The notes below the pieces were generated by a model, which was not told where the DNA came from, ran no database searches, and worked only from the letters and a program-made list of their open reading frames with translations. DNA of 6,967 nt from DATARH01 sp050181375 (GTDB lineage Bacteria; Pseudomonadota; Alphaproteobacteria; ATCC43930; CGMCC-115725), in NCBI GenBank assembly GCA_050181375.1, contig JBFXDF010000210.1, forward strand, positions 1 through 6,967, read 5' to 3'. Shown here in pieces: positions 1 to 5,457 of the stretch. Both the position numbers and the translations under genes were made by a program. How positions within the stretch are numbered: the first letter of the stretch is position 1; each line of letters opens with the position of its first letter.

Positions 1-477
1 TGGGTGACGGTCGCCGCCGAGGAGGCCGAGCATTTTTCCCTGTTGTCGGCTCGCCTCGCGGGGCTCGGGTTAGTTTATGGCGACCTGCCGGCGCATGACG
101 GGCTGTGGGAGGCGGCGGCGGCGACGGCGCACGACGTGCTGGCGCGGCTCGCGGTGGTGCCGCTCGTGCTCGAGGCGCGCGGCCTCGACGTCACGCCCGA
201 GATGATCGCCCGGCTCGACCGCGCCGGCGACGACAAAAGCGCCGCCGTGCTCGACCGCATCTACCGCGACGAAATCGGTCATGTCGCGGCCGGAAGGCGC
301 TGGTTCGAGTGGTTCTGCGCGCGGCAGGAGCGTGAGCCGCTTGCGACGTTCCAGGCGCTGGTGCGCCGCCATTTCAGCGGCGCGCTGAAGCCGCCGTTCA
401 ATCGCCGGGCGCGCGAGGAGGCCGGTTTCGCGGCGGCCTACTACGAGAACCTGACATGCACCGGCGCACGCTGCTGA
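1..477 (+). CDS. DUF455 ferritin-like protein, C-terminal part (5' end outside window)
   Basis: The reading frame is open from base 1, so the N-terminus lies upstream of the window. The GTG at base 4 is internal and not a real start. The visible 158 residues match the ferritin-like fold of the DUF455 (PF04305) family. An EEAEHF motif near the left edge and DEIGH (about residues 90-94 here) look like ExxH metal ligands of a helical carboxylate-bridged metal site, and LEARGLDVTP, AGDDKSA and HFSGALKPPFN are typical family blocks. The function of the family is not established; a di-metal oxidase or hydroxylase role is only inferred from the fold. The TGA at 475-477 lies inside the next gene, whose ATG is at 456, so the two overlap by 22 bp and are probably co-transcribed and translationally coupled. 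Family assignment is confident; the biochemical role is unknown. Confidence 0.88.
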   Translation, partial: WVTVAAEEAEHFSLLSARLAGLGLVYGDLPAHDGLWEAAAATAHDVLARLAVVPLVLEARGLDVTPEMIARLDRAGDDKSAAVLDRIYRDEIGHVAAGRRWFEWFCARQEREPLATFQALVRRHFSGALKPPFNRRAREEAGFAAAYYENLTCTGARC

Positions 478-1463
478 CGGCGGCTATCGGCGCGGCGGCG
501 ATCGGCTGGACACGGCGCCCACGGGCCGAGACCCGTACCGTGCGCCTGCTGCGTCCGGTCGATTTGTCCGCGCTGCCGCTGCTTGTCATGCAACACGAGC
601 GGCTGATCGAGCGCACGGCGGAGGCGATGGGCCTCGGCCAGGTCGCCGTTAGCTGGCGCGCACCCGAGAAGGCAGCTCCAGGCGAAGCGCTTGCCGCCGG
701 ACAGGTTGATTTCACGACAATCGATCTGGTGCCGTTCCTGGCCGTCGCGACCGCGGAGCCGGGGAACGGCGCGGCGATCCGTGCGCTCGGCGCCATCGCG
801 TGCCGCCCTTATGTGCTGGTCACGCGCAACCCGGCGGTTCGCACCATCCGCGATTTCGCACCGCGCGACCGGATCGCCGTGCCCGCGCTCAACCTCTCCG
901 GCCCCGCGGTGATGCTCGAAATGGCGGCGGCGCTCGAATGGGGCATCGATAATCGCGAACGGCTTACCAGGCTCGCCGTCGCGATGCCGGACGACAACGC
1001 GGCGGCCGAGCTGATCGCCGGCAAGGGCGACCTCACGGCGCATTTCTCCCGCGTGCCCTACGTCGATCGCGAACTGGCCGAACCGGGCATCCTCCGGGTC
1101 ATGGACTCGTTCGACATCGCGGGGATGCACAGCGGCTCGGTGGTCGCCGCGACATCCAGGTTCCGCGACGCCGATCCCGAACTGTGCAAGGCGGTGCTCT
1201 CGGCGCTGCAGCAGGCAGCCGAATTCATCGAAAAAAGCCCCGGGGCGGCGGCCGAGATCTACGCGGGAATGGCCCCGGACGACGATACCCCGCCGGAAGG
1301 GCTCGCCGACATGATCGGCGACCCGGACCTTGTTTATACCGCCGCGCCGGCCGGTCTGATGCGGATCGCGGACTTCATGCACCGGATCGGGCGGCTGCCG
1401 CGCCGGATTTCGGACTGGCGGGAGCTGTTCCTCCCCGAATCCCGCCACCTGGCGGGGAGCTGA
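456..1463 (+). CDS. ABC-type substrate-binding protein, NMT1/SsuA-TauA-like
   Basis: This 335-residue protein starts with an export signal: MHRRTLL, a hydrophobic stretch LLTAAIGAAAIGW, then PRA-E as a plausible cleavage site near residues 23-25. The paired arginines give it a Tat-like look, but the full Tat motif is absent. The mature part resembles periplasmic substrate-binding proteins of the NMT1/THI5-like and nitrate/sulfonate/taurine class: VDLSALPLLVMQHERLIE early, then AAGQVDFTTID and later a VPALNLSGPAVMLEMA helix. Such proteins capture a small organic or sulfur/nitrogen-containing ligand for an ABC importer, but the ligand cannot be read from sequence. No ABC permease or ATPase gene is in the window, so the partner transporter must be elsewhere or upstream. 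The ATG sits inside the DUF455 gene with only a weak purine-rich stretch (GAGAA) before it, which is consistent with coupled translation. Confidence 0.85.
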   Translation: MHRRTLLTAAIGAAAIGWTRRPRAETRTVRLLRPVDLSALPLLVMQHERLIERTAEAMGLGQVAVSWRAPEKAAPGEALAAGQVDFTTIDLVPFLAVATAEPGNGAAIRALGAIACRPYVLVTRNPAVRTIRDFAPRDRIAVPALNLSGPAVMLEMAAALEWGIDNRERLTRLAVAMPDDNAAAELIAGKGDLTAHFSRVPYVDRELAEPGILRVMDSFDIAGMHSGSVVAATSRFRDADPELCKAVLSALQQAAEFIEKSPGAAAEIYAGMAPDDDTPPEGLADMIGDPDLVYTAAPAGLMRIADFMHRIGRLPRRISDWRELFLPESRHLAGS

Positions 1464-1482
1464 CCGGCGCCGGGCGTCTCAA

Positions 1483-1776
1483 ATGACACTGTCGATTTAC
1501 GACATCGCCGGATTTGTCGGAGCGGCGATCATCGTCGTCGCCTATTTCGCCGTGCAGCAGCGCTGGCTCAACGCGTTGGACTGGCGGTTTCCGGCCGCCA
1601 ATATGCTCGGATCGCTGCTGATCCTCGTGTCGTTGTGGTTCGAGTGGAATTTTCCGTCGGTCGTAATCGAAATCTTCTGGGTGATGATCAGCCTGATGGG
1701 CCTCGTCCGGTCGCTCGCCGAACGCCGCCGCCGCAACCTCATGGCGGCGCGCGGCCAAGGCGAGAGAGCCGGGTGA
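1483..1776 (+). CDS. small integral membrane protein, CBU_0592-like
   Basis: A 97-residue protein with three hydrophobic segments: about residues 6-24 (DIAGFVGAAIIVVAYFAVQ), 38-54 (ANMLGSLLILVSLWFEW) and 58-77 (PSVVIEIFWVMISLMGLVRS). An arginine-rich tail (ERRRRN) follows, which by the positive-inside rule places the C-terminus in the cytoplasm. The spacing and the YDIAGFVG and NMLGS motifs fit the CBU_0592-like family of short membrane proteins, whose function is unknown. It begins 20 bp after the substrate-binding protein, with no obvious Shine-Dalgarno sequence next to the ATG; a GGGGAG lies about 24 bp upstream. It probably depends on the upstream operon. Its last 12 or so residues are encoded opposite the end of purK. 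Confidence 0.78.
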   Translation: MTLSIYDIAGFVGAAIIVVAYFAVQQRWLNALDWRFPAANMLGSLLILVSLWFEWNFPSVVIEIFWVMISLMGLVRSLAERRRRNLMAARGQGERAG

Positions 1777-2821
1777 CGTGACCCATCTTGCGACCCGGCC
1801 GCATTGCGCTCTTGCCGTAAAGGTGCAATTTCGCGCCGGGGTCGTCGAGCGCGGCGCGCCATTTCTCGACATCGCGGCCGATCAAATTGGTCATCACCGC
1901 GTCCGAGTGGCGCTCGGTCGAGCCGAGCGGCAGGCCGCAGATCGCCCGCGCCAGCTGCTCGAACTGGCTGGTGACGCAGGCATCGATCGTCCAGTGGCCG
2001 GAATTGTGCGGCCGCGCCGCCAACTCGTTGACAAGGATCGCCCCCGACTTGGTGACGAACATCTCGACCGCGAGCACGCCGACGAGATCGAGCCGTTCGG
2101 CGATATGGCGGGCGATCGCAGCGGCTTCGGCGGCGATTTCGGGCACGATGCCGGCCGGCGCAATCGTCGTGTGCAGGATGTGGTTGACGTGGCGGTTTTC
2201 GACCGCCGGATAGGCAGCCAGCGAGCCGTCGACGGCGCGCGCCAGCACGACCGAGATCTCGCAGGCAAAATCGACAAAGCTTTCCAGGATGCCGTGCGGC
2301 GCGCCCATGCGGCGCCAGGCTTCCTCGGCCCCGGTATCGGCGCCGAGCATGACTTGGCCCTTGCCGTCATAGCCGAGGCGGACGGTTTTCAGCACCGCCG
2401 GTCGCCCCAGCTCGCGCGCCGCCGCGTCGAGCGCCTCAGGACCGTCCACCGCGCGGAACTCGGCGGTCGCGACGCCGATCGAGCGCAGGAAATTCTTTTC
2501 GCGCAGGCGGTCCTGGACAATCTCGATGATCTCCGGGCGCGGCAGGACCGGACGCTTGGCGGCGACCCGGCGCAGCGCGGCGGCCGGGACGTTCTCGAAT
2601 TCGCAGGTCGCGACATCGACCGCGGCGGCGAAACGGGCGAGCGCGGCGATGTCACCGAACGGCGCGATCGTCGAGGCGGCGGCAACCTGCACGGCCGGGG
2701 AATCGGCCTCGTTGACGAAAATGTGCGTCCGGTAGCCGAGATTGGCGGCAGCCAGCGCGGTCATGCGGCCGAGCTGACCGCCGCCGAGAATGCCGATCGT
2801 GCTCCCCGGCGGGAGCATCAT
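1739..2821 (-). CDS. purK: PurK, N5-carboxyaminoimidazole ribonucleotide synthase
   Basis: PurK uses ATP and bicarbonate to convert AIR into N5-CAIR in cytoplasmic de novo purine synthesis; PurE then rearranges the product. The 360-residue length is normal for the family. Visible features in order: the N-terminal pre-ATP-grasp signature GILGGGQLGRM (residues 10-20), the ATP-grasp lysine block KTVRLGYDGKGQ (145-156), the ENRHVNHILHTTIAPA strand-loop (208-223), the PurK hallmark NELAARPHNSGHWT (265-278) with FEQLARAICGLPLG (287-300), and a C-terminal GRKMGHV (343-349). The ATG at 2821 forms an ATGA overlap with the purE stop, which decides the start; a second ATG directly follows. The longer open frame upstream of it is purE read in another frame. 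The 3' end overlaps the convergent CBU_0592-like gene by 38 bp. Confidence 0.97.
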   Translation of the reverse strand: MMLPPGSTIGILGGGQLGRMTALAAANLGYRTHIFVNEADSPAVQVAAASTIAPFGDIAALARFAAAVDVATCEFENVPAAALRRVAAKRPVLPRPEIIEIVQDRLREKNFLRSIGVATAEFRAVDGPEALDAAARELGRPAVLKTVRLGYDGKGQVMLGADTGAEEAWRRMGAPHGILESFVDFACEISVVLARAVDGSLAAYPAVENRHVNHILHTTIAPAGIVPEIAAEAAAIARHIAERLDLVGVLAVEMFVTKSGAILVNELAARPHNSGHWTIDACVTSQFEQLARAICGLPLGSTERHSDAVMTNLIGRDVEKWRAALDDPGAKLHLYGKSAMRPGRKMGHVTRLSRLGRAPP

Positions 2822-3330
2822 CGTCCGCCTGGGTTGTCCGTCACCGGGCGCTCGGCGACGGCATCGGTCTGCGTGCGCCGCCATTCGGCCAGCGCCGCCG
2901 CCGCTTTCGGATCGGCGAGGGCGAGGATTGCGGCGGCGAACAGGGCTGCGTTGACGGCGCCGGCCTGACCGATCGCAAAGGTCGCGACCGGCACCCCGGC
3001 CGGCATCTGGACGATCGACAACAGGCTGTCGACCCCGCGCAAGACGCGGCTCTCGACCGGCACGCCGAGAACGGGCAGCGTCGTCATCGCCGCCGCCATC
3101 CCCGGCAGGTGCGCCGCCCCCCCGGCGCCGGCGATGATCGCCTTGAGCCCGCGCTGCGCCGCGGTATGGGCGTATTCGTAAAGCCGGTCCGGGGTGCGGT
3201 GGGCCGAGACGATGCGGGTCTCACAGGCGATGCCGAGACGATCGAGCGTAGCGGCGGCGTGCCGCATCGTCTCCCAATCCGACTGGCTGCCCATGATGAT
3301 GCCGACGTCGCATCGCGTCTCGGTCGTCAT
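2818..3330 (-). CDS. purE: PurE, N5-carboxyaminoimidazole ribonucleotide mutase
   Basis: PurE moves the carboxyl group of N5-CAIR to give CAIR in purine biosynthesis; it works directly after PurK and class I enzymes are octamers. The 170-residue product has all the class I blocks: GIIMGSQSDWETM (residues 10-22, substrate phosphate loop), SAHRTP (42-47) with the expected active-site histidine at 44, GAGGAAHLPGM (68-78), GVPVESRVLRGVDSLLS, then VQMPAGVPVATFAIG and GAVNAALFAA. The linked PurK supports the bacterial N5-CAIR route over direct AIR carboxylation. The ATG at 3330 is preferred because GAGGAG precedes it by 4 nt; an in-frame TTG at 3348 lacks such support. The last residues (about 141-170) form a variable, probably flexible tail. 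It is the first gene of a purEK operon, so its promoter must lie in the 3331-3909 intergenic block. Confidence 0.97.
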   Translation of the reverse strand: MTTETRCDVGIIMGSQSDWETMRHAAATLDRLGIACETRIVSAHRTPDRLYEYAHTAAQRGLKAIIAGAGGAAHLPGMAAAMTTLPVLGVPVESRVLRGVDSLLSIVQMPAGVPVATFAIGQAGAVNAALFAAAILALADPKAAAALAEWRRTQTDAVAERPVTDNPGGR

Positions 3331-3338
3331 GCCGCTCC
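3331..3338 (-). promoter_or_regulatory. Shine-Dalgarno site that decides the purE start
   Basis: On the minus strand GAGGAG is followed by CGGC and then the ATG of purE at 3330. This supports the 170-residue start over the in-frame TTG 18 bp further upstream. Confidence 0.6.
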
Positions 3339-3470
3339 TCTGCGCCAAGCGGTCGCGGACCGCCGGAGCCGGCCACGTTACCGAAGCCGCGCCCGCCGCG
3401 ACAAGTCACACGACTGGAGCTGCTCGAGTGCTGCTCCGGTTTGAATTCGAGGGGCGCGGCCAGCCGCTTT

Positions 3471-3496
3471 TTCCCTGTTCCGCTTCCCTGTTCCGC
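3471..3496. repeat. perfect 13-bp tandem duplication
   Basis: The unit TTCCCTGTTCCGC occurs twice head to tail without a gap, at 3471-3483 and 3484-3496. Each copy contains TTCCCTG, whose reverse complement CAGGGAA is at 3516-3522, so either copy can form the left arm of a stem. Confidence 0.85.
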
Positions 3497-3533
3497 GCAC
3501 GGTTTGCTGCTTCTGCAGGGAATCTGCAGCAAA
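3484..3533. repeat. nested inverted repeats (TTCCCTG/CAGGGAA and TTTGCTGC/GCAGCAAA)
   Basis: Two inverted pairs are interleaved. TTCCCTG at 3484-3490 pairs with CAGGGAA at 3516-3522. TTTGCTGC at 3503-3510 pairs with GCAGCAAA at 3526-3533 across a 15-nt loop. Because the pairs cross, only one can form in a single strand without a pseudoknot. A further direct copy of TCTGCAGCAAA (3523-3533) lies at 3586-3596. No run of T follows either stem, so this does not look like an intrinsic terminator. Confidence 0.65.
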
Positions 3534-3857
3534 CGGCCGAGAAACTCGTTGCGCCGCGTGGGTTTCGCGGCGACGGAACGCAAATTCTGCAGCAAAAGAA
3601 CAGCAAACGCCCCGCTCGCCGGTCTCCTTACCGCGCCACCAGGTAATTGATACTCCTTCAATGTGGCGGATTTCGCGTCGCCGCCGCCATCGCCGCCGTG
3701 TTTTTTCGTTGCAACCGGCAGCGCTCCGCGGCGGCGCGCCTCAAAGCGGGCATGATGGCGGTACAATTCCAGCCCAAGACGGTGCGGGCCCTGGATGCCG
3801 GGATCCGCGACCGCGCGTGGCGCGGCAGGAGGTCGCAGCCTGTCCAGGCAACAGTCG

Positions 3858-3886
3858 GTTACAGTTCGTAACGACGTTGTTTTAAT
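3858..3886 (+). promoter_or_regulatory. possible operator and -10 element upstream of the 63-residue ORF
   Basis: GTTAC at 3858-3862 and GTAAC at 3868-3872 form a 5-bp inverted repeat with a 5-nt spacer, the size expected for a dimeric helix-turn-helix regulator. TTTAAT at 3881-3886 matches 5 of 6 bases of a sigma-70 type -10 box and lies 24 bp before the ATG at 3910. No good -35 box is visible at the right distance. This is suggestive only. Confidence 0.25.
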
Positions 3887-3909
3887 CATGTCTGGGCAGG
3901 GGGAATTCG

Positions 3910-4101
3910 ATGGAAGTCGTTGCGACGCTGCTGCTCTTCTACCTCGCCGTGGGCGTGGCGCTGTTCGCGCATCCTGCCTATCCGGGGGTACCCGACGATT
4001 TCGACTGGCGGATGCAACGCGCCATCTTCCGCGCTACGTTCCTGCAGGTATTGGCATGGCCGGTGACCCTTTTCCGCCTCTGCACCGACCACTGCGATTA
4101 G
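3910..4101 (+). CDS. small membrane protein of unknown function (63 aa)
   Basis: I do not recognise a named family. The 63-residue product has a hydrophobic N-terminal helix (about residues 3-20, VVATLLLFYLAVGVALFA), a short acidic-aromatic loop (HPAYPGVPDDFDWR, 21-34) and a second, weaker hydrophobic segment (about 43-57, TFLQVLAWPVTLFRL). It ends in a CTDHCD tail carrying two cysteines and a histidine. This suggests a small inner-membrane protein with one or two spans. The start is supported by AGGGGG at 3898-3903, 6 nt before the ATG. The coherent hydrophobic pattern and good ribosome-binding site argue for a real gene despite its size. It converges on the FAD oxidoreductase and appears to be monocistronic, followed by a hairpin repeat. 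Confidence 0.6.
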   Translation: MEVVATLLLFYLAVGVALFAHPAYPGVPDDFDWRMQRAIFRATFLQVLAWPVTLFRLCTDHCD

Positions 4102-4106
4102 ACCCT

Positions 4107-4142
4107 GATCGGCTCAGACCGAAACGATCTGAGCCGTGAATC
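4107..4142 (-). repeat. palindromic repeat, copy A (reverse orientation)
   Basis: A perfect 9-bp stem joins CGGCTCAGA (4110-4118) to TCTGAGCCG (4128-4136) over a 9-nt loop. Read on the minus strand the unit begins GATTCACGGCTCAGAT and ends TCTGAGCCGATC, which matches copy B at 4171-4204 almost throughout except for the loop. It lies just after the stop of the 63-residue ORF and may help end its transcript, but no T run follows. Confidence 0.7.
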
Positions 4143-4163
4143 AGCCTCTGCCTATTTGAGTCG

Positions 4164-4211
4164 AGAGCAAGATTCACGGGTCAGATGCTCCATCTGACCC
4201 GATCTTGCTCT
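4164..4211 (+). repeat. palindromic repeat, copy B, long hairpin
   Basis: An outer 10-bp stem pairs AGAGCAAGAT (4164-4173) with ATCTTGCTCT (4202-4211). An inner 11-bp stem pairs CGGGTCAGATG (4177-4187) with CATCTGACCCG (4191-4201) around the 3-nt loop CTC. Only TCA (4174-4176) is bulged. The structure sits exactly at the stop codon of the minus-strand FAD oxidoreductase (4210-4212). It is a strong hairpin between convergent genes and could block read-through or protect 3' ends, but it lacks the T run of an intrinsic terminator. Confidence 0.75.
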
Positions 4212-5310
4212 AGCCGACCTGGCGCAGCACCTCGTCGGCCAGCGGTAGCGAGGCCGTCAGGCCCGGCGATTCGATGCCGTAGAGATTGACGAGGCCCGGG
4301 ACGCCGTGCGTCTCGGGCCCCTGCACGACAAAATCGGCCGCCGCCTCGTTGGGGCCGCTGATCTTGGGGCGAATGCCGGCATAACCCGGCTGCAAGGCGC
4401 CATCGCGCAGCCCCGGCCAGTAGCGCCGCACGGCGGCGTAGAAAGCATCGCCGCGGCGCGGATCGACCGCGTAATCGACATCGGGGATCCATTCGACATC
4501 GGGGCCGAACCGCGCCTGCCCGGCGAGGTCGAGCGTGATGTGCACGCCGAGCCCGCCGGGCATCGGCACCGGGTAGATCAGGCGCCGGAACGGCGTTTTC
4601 CCAGACAGCGTGAAATAGACCCCGCGGCAGAAATAAGCCGGCGGGATCATCTCCAGCGGGACGCCGTCAATCGACCGGGCGACGGACGGCGCGTGGAGGC
4701 CGGCCGCGTTGACGACGATGCGGCAGCGGATCGCGGCGGGTTCGTCGCCGCCGACATCGAGTTCGAACCCGTCGGCCCGGACGCGGCCGCCCAGAACCGG
4801 CGAGCGGAACGCGATAAAGGCGCCGGCTTCCTCGGCCTCGCCCTGGTACGCGAGCATCAGCGCGTGGCTGTCGACAATGCCGGTGGAAGGAGACAGCAGC
4901 GCCGCGACGCAGTGGAGCTCCGGTTCGAGGCGCCGCGCCTCGGCGGCGCTCAGCCATTCGAGATTGGTGACGCCGTTGGCGCGGGCCGCCGCCTCAATCT
5001 TCTCGACGCCGGGGATTTCGGCTTCCTCGGTCGCGACGATCAGCTTGCCGAGGCGGGCGTGCGGGATGCCGCGCTCGGCGCAATAAGTGTAGAGACGCTC
5101 GCGGCCGGCGACGCAGGTCGCGGCCTTGAGGCTGCCGGCCGGGTAGTACAGCCCGCCGTGGATCACCTCGCTGTTGCGCGACGAGGTCTCAAAGCCGATC
5201 GTGTAAGCGCGCTCGACGACGACGACCTCGCGTCCCGCCAGCGCCAGCGCGCGCGCCGCCGCCAGCCCGATGACCCCGGCGCCGATCACGACCGCTTCGA
5301 CTTCGTCCAC
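4210..5310 (-). CDS. FAD-dependent oxidoreductase, L-2-hydroxyglutarate dehydrogenase/DAO type
   Basis: The 366-residue protein begins with a dinucleotide-binding fold: VVIGAGVIGLAAARALALAG with GxGxxG at residues 10-15 and an acidic E33 at the end of the second strand, typical for FAD. SSRNSEVIHGGLYYP (43-57) is characteristic of the L-2-hydroxyglutarate dehydrogenase (LhgO)-like branch of the DAO superfamily. The C-terminal GYAGIRPKISGP and NLYGIESPGLTASL are the matching FAD-contact blocks. It probably oxidises a 2-hydroxy acid or related compound using FAD, passing electrons to oxygen or a quinone; the substrate is not proven. The GTG at 5310 is preferred: GGAGG lies 8 nt upstream and the N-terminus MDEVEAVVIGAG fits the family. 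ATGs at 5340 and 5361 lack ribosome-binding sites. It is divergent from the patatin gene. D-amino-acid or glycerol-3-phosphate dehydrogenase relatives are less likely. Confidence 0.88.
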   Translation of the reverse strand: MDEVEAVVIGAGVIGLAAARALALAGREVVVVERAYTIGFETSSRNSEVIHGGLYYPAGSLKAATCVAGRERLYTYCAERGIPHARLGKLIVATEEAEIPGVEKIEAAARANGVTNLEWLSAAEARRLEPELHCVAALLSPSTGIVDSHALMLAYQGEAEEAGAFIAFRSPVLGGRVRADGFELDVGGDEPAAIRCRIVVNAAGLHAPSVARSIDGVPLEMIPPAYFCRGVYFTLSGKTPFRRLIYPVPMPGGLGVHITLDLAGQARFGPDVEWIPDVDYAVDPRRGDAFYAAVRRYWPGLRDGALQPGYAGIRPKISGPNEAAADFVVQGPETHGVPGLVNLYGIESPGLTASLPLADEVLRQVG

Positions 5311-5457
5311 GGCTGCTGCCTCCACTGCCGCGCCTCGCATAGTTGAGACCGGGACCGGCATCTTGGCCGAAACGGCGGCGGCCGCAAGCGCGCGCGCCGG
5401 TTGCCGGGGCAATGCACCGTCGGCACAATGCCGCAGCTTAAAAAGCGGGAGGAGACC
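5311..5457. promoter_or_regulatory. 147-bp divergent intergenic region between oxidoreductase and patatin genes
   Basis: Both flanking genes start with GTG and have good Shine-Dalgarno sequences at the edges of this region: GGAGG at 5319-5323 on the minus strand and GGAGG at 5448-5452 on the plus strand. Promoters for both genes should lie in this region. I could not identify convincing -35/-10 pairs on either strand. The central part is very GC-rich (5372-5405). Confidence 0.45.

Larger units (their letters stand above)
3331..3909. other. 579-bp intergenic block with nested short repeats, no convincing gene
   Basis: This stretch separates purE (-) from the small membrane ORF (+) and must hold promoter signals for both. 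Open frames of 60-222 codons cross it in several frames on both strands, but all have low-complexity Arg/Ala-rich products, none has a convincing ribosome-binding site, and they overlap each other. The part from 3471 to 3610 has repeats listed separately and local AT-rich words (GAAACTCG, CAAATTCTGCAGCAAAAG) that differ from the surrounding coding DNA. On the minus strand the words CTGCAGAAT, GCTGCAG and CAGGGAA recur. From memory this style resembles dispersed intergenic sequence in Hyphomicrobiales genomes; that is unverified. I found no tRNA, riboswitch or clear terminator. Confidence 0.6.

Noticed and set aside
441..1448. Minus-strand open frame (335 codons) opposite the substrate-binding protein
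   Set aside because: Same high-GC antisense effect; no recognisable motif, and the plus strand has a signal peptide and family motifs.
1778..2968. Long plus-strand open frame (396 codons) opposite purK and purE
   Set aside because: It mirrors the real purK/purE codons; the product is Arg/Gly/Asp-rich without domain motifs, as expected for antisense frames in high-GC genes.
3471..3610. CRISPR array
   Set aside because: There are only two adjacent 13-bp copies with no spacers and irregular spacing of the other words.
3647..3885. Plus-strand frames of 74 codons before the small membrane gene
   Set aside because: Two overlapping frames with Arg-rich products and no Shine-Dalgarno sequence; nothing favours one as a gene.
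3221..3889. Minus-strand 222-codon frame across the purE upstream region
   Set aside because: It overlaps the purE start in another frame, consists of low-complexity and repeat-derived sequence and has no credible start site.
4107..4211. Intrinsic terminators for the convergent genes
   Set aside because: The hairpins are strong but neither strand shows a T run after the stem, so they are listed as repeats.
4306..5346. Long plus-strand open frame (346 codons) opposite the FAD oxidoreductase
   Set aside because: The opposite strand has clear FAD motifs along its whole length; this frame has only low-complexity Arg/Ala/Asp sequence and no ribosome-binding site.
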